Below are positions 6,963 to 16,115 of a DNA stretch of 64,000 nucleotides, in pieces. The DNA lies in the NCBI RefSeq assembly GCF_001704275.1, contig NZ_CP011533.1:4836001-4900000 (forward strand). The letters run 5' to 3'. The first letter of the stretch is position 1. Every line of letters starts with the position of its first letter. The stretch is from Streptomyces noursei ATCC 11455 (GTDB taxonomy: Bacteria > Actinomycetota > Actinomycetes > Streptomycetales > Streptomycetaceae). The notes beneath the pieces are model-generated. The model worked only from the letters and a program-made list of their open reading frames with translations. It searched no databases and was not told where the DNA came from. Both the position numbers and the translations under genes were made by a program.

Positions 6963-8957
6963 CTAGTGCTTCTTCCCCCAGCCGAACGGTCCGCCGAAGA
7001 TGCCGCCGTCGTTGTTGTTCCCGTTGTCGCCGCCCATGGTGGTCAGGTTCACGGTGGTCGACGCGGGGTCACCCTGCGTCCCCGGCTGCGGGTCCTGGCC
7101 CGTGACCACGGCGTTGTCGTCCTGCGGACTGTTGTTGGCGAACTGGATGCTGGTGTAGCCCGCCTGCTGCAGCATCTGCTTGGCGTCCTTCACCTTCTTG
7201 CCCGTCACCATGGGCATCTGCGCCTGCGCGGCCTTGCCCACCGTCAGCGTGACCGTCGAGCCCTGGGCCACCTGCTGGTTCCCGTCCGGACTCTCACCGA
7301 CGACCTTGCCGTTCTGCGCCGGGTCGGTCACGTTCTGGTCGGGTCCCCGCCTGACGATGAAACCCTGGTCCTGGAGTTGCTTCTGCGCCGCGGCGTAGTC
7401 CTGGCCCTTGACGTCCGGCACGGTCGCCTTCGGCGCCGCCTTGGCCACGGTCAGCGTGATCTGGGTGTCCTTGGTCACCTGGGACTGCGCCTTGGGGTCC
7501 TGGTCCATGACAACGCCCTGCGTCCGGTCGGACTCCTTCTCCGCCTTGGTGACGTTCTTGAAGCCCTTCTTGTTGAGCTCCTTCTGCGCGTCCTCGAACG
7601 GCATGCCCTGCACGTCCGGCACGGCCACCTTCACCGCACCCGAGCACATCGTCACGTGGACCGTGGCGCCCTTGTCGATCTTGGTGTCGGCTGCCGGGTC
7701 CTGCGAGGTGATCTGGCCCTTCTGGGCGTTGTCGCACTCCTTGCTGCCGTCCTTGACGACCTTGAAGGAGCTGTTCTCGCCGTAGGACTTCGCCTCCGCC
7801 AGCGACTTGCCCTCAAGGTTGGGCACCGTGATGGAGTTGCTCTTGTTCCCGCTGAACATCGCCTTGCCGATGAAGATCGCACCGACCAGGACCAGGACCG
7901 CGGCCAGCGCCAGCAGGATCGTGGAGACGTTGCTCTTCTTGCCGCCGCCCCGCCGCCGGTCGCCGCGCTCCTCGTAGCCGAAGCCCCCGTCGTCCGGGCT
8001 CATCGGCGGCAGCATCGACGTCTTCGGGCCGCCCGGGTCCTGTGCCCGCAGCAGCGTCGTCGGCTGGTCCTGCTCGCCGTAACCCACCGCACCCAGCGCG
8101 GTGGTCGCCGCGACCGGCTGGCCGTCCAGCGCCGCCTCGATGTCGGCCCGCATCTCGTCCGCCGACTGATAGCGGTAGTCCGGGTCCTTGACCAGCGCCT
8201 TCAGGACGATCGCGTCCATCTCCGGGGAGATCTCCGGATCGAAGGTGCTCGGCGGCTGCGGCTCCTCCCGCACGTGCTGGTAGGCCACCGCGACCGGGGA
8301 GTCCCCGACGAACGGCGGCCGCACGGTCAGCAGCTCATAGAGCAGACAGCCCGTCGAGTACAGGTCGGAGCGGGCATCGACCTGCTCGCCCTTGGCCTGC
8401 TCCGGCGACAGGTACTGCGCGGTACCGATCACCGCCGCGGTCTGCGTCATGGTCATACCGGCATCGCCCATGGCCCGGGCGATACCGAAGTCCATCACCT
8501 TGACCTGGCCGGTACGGGTCAGCATCACGTTGGCCGGCTTGATGTCGCGGTGCACGATGCCGGCGCGGTGCGAGTACTCCAGCGCCTGCAGCACACCGAT
8601 CGTCATCTCCAACGACCGCTCGGGCAGCAGCTTCCGCCCGGAGTGCAACAGCTCACGCAGCGTCGACCCGTCCACGTACTCCATGACGATGTACGGGATC
8701 GACACCCCGTCGACGTAGTCCTCGCCGGTGTCGTAGACCGCGACGATCGACGGATGGTTCAGCGAGGCGGCCGACTGGGCCTCACGGCGGAACCGGGCCT
8801 GGAAAGACGGATCGCGGGCGAGATCCGCCCGCAGGGTCTTCACCGCCACGGTGCGGCCGAGACGGGTGTCATGCGCGAGGTAGACCTCCGCCATGCCACC
8901 ACGGCCGAGCACCGAGCCCAGCTCGTACCGGCCGCCGAGGCGACGCGGCTCTTCCAT
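6963..8957 (-). CDS. pknB: PASTA-domain Ser/Thr protein kinase
   Basis: The 664-aa receptor kinase has a Gly-rich loop (GRGGMAEV), Lys40 (VAVK), catalytic HRDIKPAN with Asp138, the DFG motif and an activation loop with TMTQT, usually the autophosphorylation site. A disordered juxtamembrane region and one membrane helix (about residues 345-370) lead to four extracellular PASTA repeats, beginning near VPNLEGKS, VPDVQGMP, VPDVKGQD and MPMVTGKK. The tail is Gly/Asn-rich. The family senses muropeptides or lipid II and phosphorylates division and cell-wall proteins. It is the last gene of the fhaA-fhaB-pstP-ftsW-pbpA-pknB operon, with its cognate phosphatase three genes upstream. Confidence 0.96.
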   Translation of the reverse strand: MEEPRRLGGRYELGSVLGRGGMAEVYLAHDTRLGRTVAVKTLRADLARDPSFQARFRREAQSAASLNHPSIVAVYDTGEDYVDGVSIPYIVMEYVDGSTLRELLHSGRKLLPERSLEMTIGVLQALEYSHRAGIVHRDIKPANVMLTRTGQVKVMDFGIARAMGDAGMTMTQTAAVIGTAQYLSPEQAKGEQVDARSDLYSTGCLLYELLTVRPPFVGDSPVAVAYQHVREEPQPPSTFDPEISPEMDAIVLKALVKDPDYRYQSADEMRADIEAALDGQPVAATTALGAVGYGEQDQPTTLLRAQDPGGPKTSMLPPMSPDDGGFGYEERGDRRRGGGKKSNVSTILLALAAVLVLVGAIFIGKAMFSGNKSNSITVPNLEGKSLAEAKSYGENSSFKVVKDGSKECDNAQKGQITSQDPAADTKIDKGATVHVTMCSGAVKVAVPDVQGMPFEDAQKELNKKGFKNVTKAEKESDRTQGVVMDQDPKAQSQVTKDTQITLTVAKAAPKATVPDVKGQDYAAAQKQLQDQGFIVRRGPDQNVTDPAQNGKVVGESPDGNQQVAQGSTVTLTVGKAAQAQMPMVTGKKVKDAKQMLQQAGYTSIQFANNSPQDDNAVVTGQDPQPGTQGDPASTTVNLTTMGGDNGNNNDGGIFGGPFGWGKKH

Positions 8958-9103
8958 AAGCTTCTCCAGCCCTCTCCGTCAGTCCCGACCGCACCCGTGT
9001 GTGGTCCGGCGGTGTGCTGCCCGGGCATACCGTACCCGGCACGCCGGACCGGACCGGACCGGAGCCGCAACCTGATACGTGACCGGTATCGCCATGACCC
9101 GCG

Positions 9104-10573
9104 TCACCGCTGGCCTTCGATGACCGCCTCCATCACGCCCTTCGCGATCGGAGCGGCGAGCTTGCCACCGGCGATGTCGTCACGGAGGGTGTCCGACCCC
9201 TCGATCACCACCGCCACCGCGACCGGAGTGCCCTTCGCGGTCTTCGCATACGAGATGAACCAGGCGTACGGATTGTCCTTGTTGTTCTCACCGTGCTGCG
9301 CGGTACCGGTCTTGCCACCGACCGTCACGCCGTCGATCTGCGCCGACTGACCCGTGCCGTCCTTGACCACGGTCTCCATCATGCTCTGGAGCTTCTGCGC
9401 GTTCTCCGGCTTCAGCGGCCGGCCCAGCTCCTGCGGCGTGTGCTGCTGCACGACGTTGAGGTTCGGCGCCACCAGCGACTCGACCATGTACGGCTTCATC
9501 AGCTTCCCGCCGTTGGCGACCGCCGACGCCACCATTGCCATCTGCAACGGCGTGGCACGGTTCGACGCCTGCCCGATACCGGCCATCGCATTCTGCGGCC
9601 GGTTGTCCTTCGGGAAGACGCTCTCCGCGGCCCGCACCGGAGTGTCGATCTTCGCGTCGTTGAAGCCGAACTTCTCCGCCTCGGCCTTCATCTTCGCGTT
9701 GCCGAGATCCGCACTGATCTTGCCGAAGACGGTGTTGCAGGAGTACTGCAGCGCCACCCGCAGCGTCGCGTTCTCGCAGGGGATGTTGCCCTCGTTGTTC
9801 AGCGGCTGGTGCACGGTGTCCGGCAGGATGTACGGCACCGGCGAGTCCGTCTTGGCGTCCGGGTCGGTGTACAGGCCGTTCTCCAGCGCCGCCGCCGCGG
9901 TGACCACCTTGAACGTCGAACCGGGCGGGTACGTCTGCCGCAGCGCCCGGTTCAGCATCGGCTCGTCCGGGTTGTTCTTCTTCTGCAGCGCGTTGTACGC
10001 CTCGGCGTCCTTGTCCGTCATCCCCGCGAACGTCGACGGGTCGTACGACGGCGTGCTGGCCAGCGCCAGGATCGCCCCGGTCTCTGGGTTGAGCGCCACC
10101 ACCGCGCCCTTCTTGTCCCCGAGCCCGTCGAAGGCCGCCTTCTGCGCCTTGGCGTCGAGGGTGGTCACCACGTTCCCGCCCTTCTGCTTGCCACCGGTGA
10201 ACATGTCCACCGTGCGGCTGAAGAAGAGCCGGTCGTCAGTGCCCGTCAGGATCGCGTCGTTCAGCTTCTCCAACTGGTTGGAGTCGAAGGCCTGCGATGC
10301 GTAGCCGGTGACCGGCGCCCACATCTTGCCGTTCTTGTACGTCCGCTTGTACTTGAAGTCACCACTGTCCGTCGTCGTCGAACCGGTGATGGCCTTGCCG
10401 TCGACGATGATGTTGCCGCGCGGCGTGCTGTACCGCTCGATCGCCACCCGCCTGTTGTGCGGATCGTTCTTGAGCTGGTCGCTCTGGACGAACTGCACCC
10501 AGTTCACACGGACGAGCAGGGCGAGGACGAGCAGGCCGCAGAAGACCGCGACCCGTCGCAGGGGCTTGTTCAC
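9104..10573 (-). CDS. pbpA: Class B penicillin-binding protein (transpeptidase)
   Basis: The 489-aa protein starts with GTG at 10573, overlapping the ftsW stop (GTGA). An N-terminal signal-anchor (about residues 8-25) precedes the pedestal domain and the transpeptidase domain. The penicillin-binding motifs are complete: STFK at 219-222 with nucleophile Ser219, SCN at 278-280 and KTGT at 421-424. It cross-links peptidoglycan with the SEDS glycosyltransferase encoded just upstream. The order and overlap match the actinobacterial rodA-pbpA pair. About 145 bp separate it from pknB. Confidence 0.96.
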   Translation of the reverse strand: MNKPLRRVAVFCGLLVLALLVRVNWVQFVQSDQLKNDPHNRRVAIERYSTPRGNIIVDGKAITGSTTTDSGDFKYKRTYKNGKMWAPVTGYASQAFDSNQLEKLNDAILTGTDDRLFFSRTVDMFTGGKQKGGNVVTTLDAKAQKAAFDGLGDKKGAVVALNPETGAILALASTPSYDPSTFAGMTDKDAEAYNALQKKNNPDEPMLNRALRQTYPPGSTFKVVTAAAALENGLYTDPDAKTDSPVPYILPDTVHQPLNNEGNIPCENATLRVALQYSCNTVFGKISADLGNAKMKAEAEKFGFNDAKIDTPVRAAESVFPKDNRPQNAMAGIGQASNRATPLQMAMVASAVANGGKLMKPYMVESLVAPNLNVVQQHTPQELGRPLKPENAQKLQSMMETVVKDGTGQSAQIDGVTVGGKTGTAQHGENNKDNPYAWFISYAKTAKGTPVAVAVVIEGSDTLRDDIAGGKLAAPIAKGVMEAVIEGQR

Positions 10574-11967
10574 GGGCGGACCACCTGGGTCATCTCGGCG
10601 TCGGTGGACGGAGCGGGGGCGGGAGCGGGACGGCGCGCGGTGTCACTGATCCGAAGCAGGATCCCCACCAGCGCCCAGTTGGCGATCACGGACGAGCCAC
10701 CTTGGGCCAGGAACGGCATCGTCATACCCGTCAGCGGGATGAGCCCCGTCACACCGCCCGCGACGACGAAGACCTGCAGCGCGAAGGCTCCCGACAGGCC
10801 GACCGCCAGCAGCTTGCCGAACGGGTCGCGCGCCGCCAGCGCCGTACGGATACCGCGCTCGATGAGCAGGCCGTACAGCAGCAGGATCCCCATCAGACCG
10901 GCCAGGCCGATCTCTTCGCCGACGGTGGCGAGGATGTAGTCGCTCTTCGGGGCGATACCGCCGATGAGCCGGGAGTAGCCCTGTCCGAGACCGGACCCGA
11001 GGATGCCGCCGGAGCCGAAGGAGTACATCGCCTGCGCGGTCTCCGTCACACCGCCGTTCTGCAGCTCCAACGGGTTGAGCCAGTTGTGGACACGCACCTG
11101 CACATGCGACTCGAAGGTGGCCACGGCGACCGCACCACCGGCGCTCAACAGCAGACCGAAAACGATCCAGCTGGTGCGCTCGGTGGCGACGTACAGCATG
11201 ATCACGAAGAGGCCGAAGAAGAGCAGCGAGGTGCCCAGGTCGGTCTCGAAGACCAGGATCATCAGGCTGAGCGCCCAGATGACCAGAATCGGGCCGAGGT
11301 CCCGGCCGCGCGGCAGATACATGCCCATGAAGCGGCGGCTGGCCAGCGCCAGCGCGTCCCGCTTCACCATCAGATAGCCCGCGAAGAAGATCGCGATGAT
11401 GATCTTCGCGAACTCGCCGGGCTGCAGCGAACCGACACCGGGAATCGTGATCCAGATGCGCGCGCCGAACCGGGCCGGGAAGAAGATCGGGGCGATCAGC
11501 AGGACCAGCGCCACCACCATCGAGATGTAGGTGTAGCGCTGCAGGACCCGGTGATCCTTGAGGAAGACCAGCACACCGAGGAAGAGCGCGACGCCCAGCG
11601 TCGACCACATCAACTGACCCGGTGCCATGGCACCGCCCAGCTGCGGGGTGCTGATCTTCGGCTCCTGGTCCAGCCGCCAGATGAACACCAGCCCCAGGCC
11701 GTTCAGCAACGTCGCGATGGGCAGCATCAGCGGGTCCGCATACGGCGCCCACTTACGGACGACCAGGTGCGTGACCCCCGCCAGCAACCCCAGCCCCAGC
11801 GTGTAGCCCAGCGCCCCCGCGGGCACCGAACCGTCCTTCGCCAGGCCGACGTTGACGTAGGCGAACACCGGGATCAGCACCGCGAAGACGAGCAGGGCCA
11901 GCTCGGTGTTGCGACGACTCGGGGCGGCGAACGTGCCCACAGTCGTCGTGGTGGTTGTACTGCTCAT
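10570..11967 (-). CDS. SEDS-family peptidoglycan glycosyltransferase FtsW/RodA
   Basis: The 465-aa integral membrane protein has about ten predicted helices. It contains the SEDS hallmarks GSLQPGEFAKI, a long extracellular loop before the QAMYSFGSGGILGSGLGQGYS region and IPLTGMTMPFLAQGGSS near the C-terminus. The family polymerises lipid II into glycan strands with a class B PBP partner, here the overlapping pbpA product. In mycobacteria the equivalent gene is called rodA; in streptomycetes it is annotated as ftsW-like, so I give no symbol. The Thr-rich start MSSTTTTTTVG follows the pstP gene by 23 bases. Confidence 0.95.
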   Translation of the reverse strand: MSSTTTTTTVGTFAAPSRRNTELALLVFAVLIPVFAYVNVGLAKDGSVPAGALGYTLGLGLLAGVTHLVVRKWAPYADPLMLPIATLLNGLGLVFIWRLDQEPKISTPQLGGAMAPGQLMWSTLGVALFLGVLVFLKDHRVLQRYTYISMVVALVLLIAPIFFPARFGARIWITIPGVGSLQPGEFAKIIIAIFFAGYLMVKRDALALASRRFMGMYLPRGRDLGPILVIWALSLMILVFETDLGTSLLFFGLFVIMLYVATERTSWIVFGLLLSAGGAVAVATFESHVQVRVHNWLNPLELQNGGVTETAQAMYSFGSGGILGSGLGQGYSRLIGGIAPKSDYILATVGEEIGLAGLMGILLLYGLLIERGIRTALAARDPFGKLLAVGLSGAFALQVFVVAGGVTGLIPLTGMTMPFLAQGGSSVIANWALVGILLRISDTARRPAPAPAPSTDAEMTQVVRP

Positions 11968-11990
11968 GAAATCTCCGGCCCTCTACGCCC

Positions 11991-13574
11991 TCACTGCTGG
12001 GTGCTGCAATTCTTCTCCAGCTTCTGCTGCTCCTCGGAGGGCGTCTGGCTGGGGGTCGGTGTGGGGGTCGTGCCGGCCGTCGCGGACAGTGTGCCGGCCA
12101 CGCCGTTACCGGCGGTGCCCGGCTTGGCGCCGGTCGTCGGCGTGCCACCGGGCTTACCGGCCTGGCCGCCCTTGCCCTTGGCGGCCCCGGCCGCCCGCTC
12201 GGCGGCCTCGCGCTGCTCCTTCGCCTGACAGGCGCCGGCCTGCTTGCCGAGCTCGACGACCTTCTCGCTCGCCTGGTTGCGGTTGTCGACCGCGATGGTC
12301 TCCTTGACCTGGTTGCGCTGGTACACCGGCAGGTACTTGAGTTCGATCTCGGGGTGGTCCTCGTCGACCGCGTTCAGCTTGATCCACGCCAGGTCCTGGC
12401 TGATGCCCCGGTACAGCGCGACATGATCGTCCTTGGCGCCGACGAAATACTGCGTCTGCGTCCACTGGTAGCCCCCGTACAGCCCTCCGCCGATCACCCC
12501 CAGCGCCAGCACCGTGAACAGCGACGCCTTCAGCCACTTGCCGCGCCGCCGCGGCTTGAGGAAGTCCTCGTCCGTGAACGCCCCGAACGAGCCCTGCGGC
12601 ATCCCGCCGACCTCCGGGTCCCCGCTGCCGGGCGGCCCGAAGGCACCCCCCGGCGCGGGCTGCGCGTCCCGGCGGCCCAGCTCGGCGGCGCGCGCCGCCG
12701 GCGTCTGGAGCGTGCTGGGGTCGTTCAGCTGGTGCTGGTTCTCGGCGACCGCACCGACCACCACCGGGGTGTCGTTGAGCTGCCCGGCCGCCGCCTCGTT
12801 GCCGTCCACGTCCAGGACGTCGGCGACGATGCAGGTGATGTTGTCCGGCCCACCGCCGCGCAGCGCGAGCTGGATCAGCTCCTGCACCGTCTCGTGCGGC
12901 CCCTGGTAACCGGCCAGGGTCTCTTCCAGCGTCTGGTGGCTGACCACCCCGGACAACCCGTCCGAGCAGATCAGGTACCGGTCCCCGGCCCGCACCTCGC
13001 GGATCGACAGGTCCGGTTCGACATGATCGCCACTGCCCAGCGCCCGCATCAGCAGCGACCGCTGCGGATGGGTGGTGGCCTCCTCCTCGGTGATCCGGCC
13101 CTCGTCGACCAGCCGCTGCACCCACGTGTGGTCCTGCGTGATCTGGGTGAGCATCCCGTCCCGCAGCAGATACGCCCGGGAGTCACCGACGTGCACCAGA
13201 CCGAGCCGCTGGCCCGTCCACAGCAGCGCGGTCAGGGTCGTGCCCATGCCCTCCAGCTGCGGATCCTCCTCGACCATCACCCGCAGCTGGTCGTTGGCGC
13301 GCTGCACCGCGGTGCCCAGCGAGGTGAGGATGTCGGAGCCGGGAACGTCGTCGTCGAGCTGGACGAGCGTGGAGATCACCTCGGACGAGGCGACCTCACC
13401 GGCGGCCTGGCCGCCCATGCCGTCCGCGATGGCGAGCAGCCGGGGCCCGGCATAGCCGGAGTCCTCGTTGCCCTCGCGGATCATGCCCTTGTGCGATCCG
13501 GCGGCGAAGCGCAGCGACAGACTCATGCGCACCTCACCCGTCGGCTCGGGGTACAGCCGGTCTCGTCGAGCCAC
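11991..13574 (-). CDS. pstP: PP2C-family Ser/Thr phosphatase
   Basis: I place the start at GTG 13574 (MARRDRLYPEP), 9 bases after GGAGG; an inner ATG at 13526 is possible. The 527-aa protein has an N-terminal PPM/PP2C domain with the metal-binding motifs NEDSGYAG, ADGMGGQAAGE, HVGDSRAY, SDGLSG and GGPDNITCIVADV. A variable linker, one membrane helix (about residues 352-372) and an extracellular C-terminal part follow. The tail is low-complexity, rich in Gly, Ala, Pro and Thr. It dephosphorylates PknB-type kinases and their substrates and shares their operon. The extracellular domain has no recognised catalytic motif. Confidence 0.94.
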   Translation of the reverse strand: MARRDRLYPEPTGEVRMSLSLRFAAGSHKGMIREGNEDSGYAGPRLLAIADGMGGQAAGEVASSEVISTLVQLDDDVPGSDILTSLGTAVQRANDQLRVMVEEDPQLEGMGTTLTALLWTGQRLGLVHVGDSRAYLLRDGMLTQITQDHTWVQRLVDEGRITEEEATTHPQRSLLMRALGSGDHVEPDLSIREVRAGDRYLICSDGLSGVVSHQTLEETLAGYQGPHETVQELIQLALRGGGPDNITCIVADVLDVDGNEAAAGQLNDTPVVVGAVAENQHQLNDPSTLQTPAARAAELGRRDAQPAPGGAFGPPGSGDPEVGGMPQGSFGAFTDEDFLKPRRRGKWLKASLFTVLALGVIGGGLYGGYQWTQTQYFVGAKDDHVALYRGISQDLAWIKLNAVDEDHPEIELKYLPVYQRNQVKETIAVDNRNQASEKVVELGKQAGACQAKEQREAAERAAGAAKGKGGQAGKPGGTPTTGAKPGTAGNGVAGTLSATAGTTPTPTPSQTPSEEQQKLEKNCSTQQ

Positions 13575-13658
13575 ACTGCCCACCCTCCGGTCGGGAGCAC
13601 GCCCGGGTCCGCCGAGTGGACCGTTACGGCTCGCTCGCTCCGCTCGCTCATTGTCGTA

Positions 13659-14183
13659 CTACTTCCGCAGCTCGATGACGGTCTTGCCGATGCGGATCGG
13701 GGCTCCCAGGGGAATCGGAGTCGCGGTCGTCAGTCGGGTCCGGTCAAGGTACGTGCCGTTCGTGGAACCGAGGTCCTCGACGATCCACTGGCCGTCGCGG
13801 TCCGGGTAGATCCTGGCATGCCTGCTGGACGCGTAGTCGTCGTCCAGCACGATGGTGGAGTCGTGCGCCCGCCCCAGGGTGATCGTCTGGCCCTGGAGGG
13901 CGACGGTCGTACCGGCCAGCGTGCCCTCGGAGACCACCAGCTTGGTGGGGGCCCCGCGCCGCTGCCGGTTCCCGCCGCGACCGCCGCTCTCCTGGCGGCG
14001 CTGCTGCTGGGGGGCAGCCTGGCGCTGGGTGCGCGGTTCCGGCCCGCCGCGGCGGGCGGCGCCGCGCTGTGTGACACGCGTGCCGAACAGATCGCTGCGG
14101 ATGACCTGAACGGCCACGATGACGAACAGCCACAGTACGGCGAGGAAACCCAACCGCATGACCGTGAGGGTCAGCTCTGACAT
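13659..14183 (-). CDS. fhaB: FHA-domain membrane protein FhaB (FipA-like)
   Basis: The 174-aa protein starts at ATG 14183 (MSELTLTVMRLG). A single membrane helix covers about residues 8-28. A basic Arg/Gln-rich linker (about 35-75) and a C-terminal FHA domain (about 80-170) follow. The phosphothreonine pocket is visible as GRAHDSTIVL, SSRHARI and DLGSTNGTYLD. FHA domains read kinase-phosphorylated partners; in mycobacteria this protein links PknA/B signalling to FtsZ and FtsQ. It lies 10 bases after fhaA and 84 bases before pstP. Confidence 0.94.
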   Translation of the reverse strand: MSELTLTVMRLGFLAVLWLFVIVAVQVIRSDLFGTRVTQRGAARRGGPEPRTQRQAAPQQQRRQESGGRGGNRQRRGAPTKLVVSEGTLAGTTVALQGQTITLGRAHDSTIVLDDDYASSRHARIYPDRDGQWIVEDLGSTNGTYLDRTRLTTATPIPLGAPIRIGKTVIELRK

Positions 14184-14193
14184 TGCCCCCGCT

Positions 14194-15012
14194 TCACCCT
14201 TCGGCTTGCCGGTAAACGATGGTGGTACTGCCCACGACGATCCGCGAGCCGTCGCGGAGACTAGCGCGGGTGGTGTGCTGCCCGTCCACCACGATGCCGT
14301 TGGTGGAACCCAGATCCTGGACCGTGGCGGGCGTGCCGACCCGGATCTCACAGTGCCGCCGGGAGACCCCGGGGTCGTCGATCCGCACGTCGGCGTCGGT
14401 GCTGCGGCCCAGCACCATGGTCGGGCGGGAAATCTGGTGACGGGTGCCGTTGATCTCGATCCAGCGCCGGGTCTGCGCGTGCGGCTGCGGCCCGGCACCG
14501 GGCGCTCCCGTACGGGGCACGGGCGCCGCACCGGGCGGCGGGGACGACGGCATGGGCGGCGCCACATGACCACCGGGAGGGTTCGGCGCCCCGGTGGCGC
14601 GGGCCGCCGCGGCCTGACCGGGACGGTCCTGGGACGTGCTGGACGCGAGGGTGCGGCTGCGGACGCGGTACAGACCGGTGTCGAGATCCTCGGCCTTCTC
14701 CAGATGGACCTTGATCGGGCCCATGAAGGTGTACCGCTGCTGCTTGGCGTAGTCGCGGACCATGCCCGACAGCTCGTCGCCGAGCTGGCCGCTGTACGGG
14801 CTCAGCCGCTCGTAGTCCGGAGTGCTCAGCTCGACGATGAAGTCGTTGGGGACGACCGTGCGGTCGCGGTTCCAGATGCTGGCGTTGTTGTCGCACTCGC
14901 GCTGCAGCGCGCCGGCGATCTCGACGGGCTGCACTTCGGACTTGAACACCTTGGCGAAGGTGCCGTTGACGAGACCTTCGAGACGCTGCTCGAAACGCTT
15001 CAGTACTCCCAC
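14194..15012 (-). CDS. fhaA: DUF3662 and FHA domain-containing protein FhaA
   Basis: The 272-aa protein starts with GTG at 15012 behind a full AAGGAGGT, the strongest Shine-Dalgarno in the operon, fitting the first gene. Residues 1 to about 115 are the DUF3662 domain (MGVLKRFEQRLEGLVNG). A Pro/Gly-rich linker (about 130-175) leads to a C-terminal FHA domain with GRSTDADVRI, SRRHCEI and DLGSTNGIVVD. The mycobacterial orthologue binds phosphorylated MviN and slows peptidoglycan synthesis at the pole and septum. No membrane segment is seen, so it is cytoplasmic and recruited through phosphothreonine. Confidence 0.95.
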   Translation of the reverse strand: MGVLKRFEQRLEGLVNGTFAKVFKSEVQPVEIAGALQRECDNNASIWNRDRTVVPNDFIVELSTPDYERLSPYSGQLGDELSGMVRDYAKQQRYTFMGPIKVHLEKAEDLDTGLYRVRSRTLASSTSQDRPGQAAAARATGAPNPPGGHVAPPMPSSPPPGAAPVPRTGAPGAGPQPHAQTRRWIEINGTRHQISRPTMVLGRSTDADVRIDDPGVSRRHCEIRVGTPATVQDLGSTNGIVVDGQHTTRASLRDGSRIVVGSTTIVYRQAEG

Positions 15013-15466
15013 GGGGCACCTCCTTCCTCAGTCTTCGTCAGGGTCGCCCTGATACTGCTTACTGATCGTATCCACGCGCCGGGAAATCGGCTGGTTCCCC
15101 TTTCCTGCCTGGAGGACGAGTGTCGCCCACCACAGGGTTGCCCGGTGCCCGTCGTCCTCCTCGTCGCCTCCCTACGCCGCTTCCTGTGCACTGCGATCGT
15201 AGATGTGCCCCGTTAACAGTGTCCCGCAACCGCCGACCCGACCGAGGGGGCGGGGGCCGACTCAGGCCAGCGTCGCAGGTGGCCCTCCGGAGAACGCGCG
15301 GAGTCGCCTCCGAGTGCCCTCGCACTCCCGCAGGCCGGGGACCGGGGAAAAGGCGTGTGAAGACACCCCCAACAGCGTGCTAGTGTTCTCGATGTCGGAA
15401 GGCGCTCCCGCAAGACCCGGACCGAACGGCCCGGATCGCGTGAGAGAATAAACCGACAGCACCCAT

Positions 15467-15550
15467 GCGCGGGTGGCGGAATAGGCAGACGCGCTGGATT
15501 CAGGTTCCAGTGCCCGAAAGGGCGTGGGGGTTCAACTCCCCCCTCGCGCA
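15467..15550 (+). tRNA. tRNA-Leu (CAG)
   Basis: The acceptor stem GCGCGGG (15467-15473) pairs with CTCGCGC (15543-15549), with one G-U pair and discriminator A at 15550. The anticodon arm CTGGA-TTCAGGT-TCCAG gives anticodon CAG. A long variable arm (TGCCCGAAAGGGCGT region) marks a class II tRNA, and the T arm is GGGGG-TTCAACT-CCCCC. CCA is not encoded; the gene is 84 nt. Confidence 0.95.
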
Positions 15551-15569
15551 CAGATGGTCATCTGACCAT

Positions 15570-15613
15570 ACGAGGCCGGTTGGTTCGACGGAAGTCGGAT
15601 CAACCGGCCTCGT
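15570..15613 (+). terminator. Terminator downstream of tRNA-Leu
   Basis: A 13-bp perfect stem ACGAGGCCGGTTG / CAACCGGCCTCGT with an 18-nt loop starts 20 bases after the tRNA and is followed by TGTTTAT. Confidence 0.85.
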
Positions 15614-16115
15614 TGTTTATGTGGTTCGGCGGCGGCCTCCCTGCGAACGGCGGGGGGCCGCCGCTGTTCTGTCGGCCGGTGCCGCGGCTGTGTTCGAGGT
15701 GGCGGCCGGGCGGATGCCGACTGCCGCGGGCGCAGACAGGGCTGTCGTGGTGGAGGCGGCGAGCCGGCCCCGCCGGGGTGTGACATTGACTACAGGCAAG
15801 GCGGGTTCGGGCCGGAGGGAGGACGTCGGCCGCCATGCGGCGGACGAAGGCGCGCGGCCGTCGCCGACATCGACCGCGGCCCGTCCGCCCCTGCACGCAA
15901 CTCCTGCGCCCCCTGATGCCTCGCCGGAGACGCCGCGCGGGCACTGCCCGCGGAACCGGATCGACGCCGCGCTCCCGCCCGCCGCCGGCACCGCTGGCTG
16001 AACGGTTACGGCATCTCCGCCCTGGACCTCGACGCCTCCCGCTGCGCGCTGCTGACCGGGACCGCCGGGCGGGACCCCCTGCTGCGCTCGGCGTTCGCCG
16101 CGTCACATCCCTCCA
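15614..16115. other. Region of about 500 bp with no intact gene; possible coding remnant
   Basis: No convincing gene lies between the tRNA terminator and the LysR gene. From about 15995 to 16090 on the plus strand, codon phase becomes strongly coding-like (nearly all third bases G/C) and reads LNGYGISALDLDASRCALL and onward, but there is no upstream start and the frame meets a TGA near 15916. It looks like the 3' remnant of a lost gene of unknown family. The rest is GC-rich sequence with no clear frame. Confidence 0.45.

Noticed and set aside
6954..9350. Open plus-strand frame of nearly 800 codons across pknB
   Set aside because: It is the mirror of the pknB codon bias and runs through the terminator and promoter; no domain is seen.
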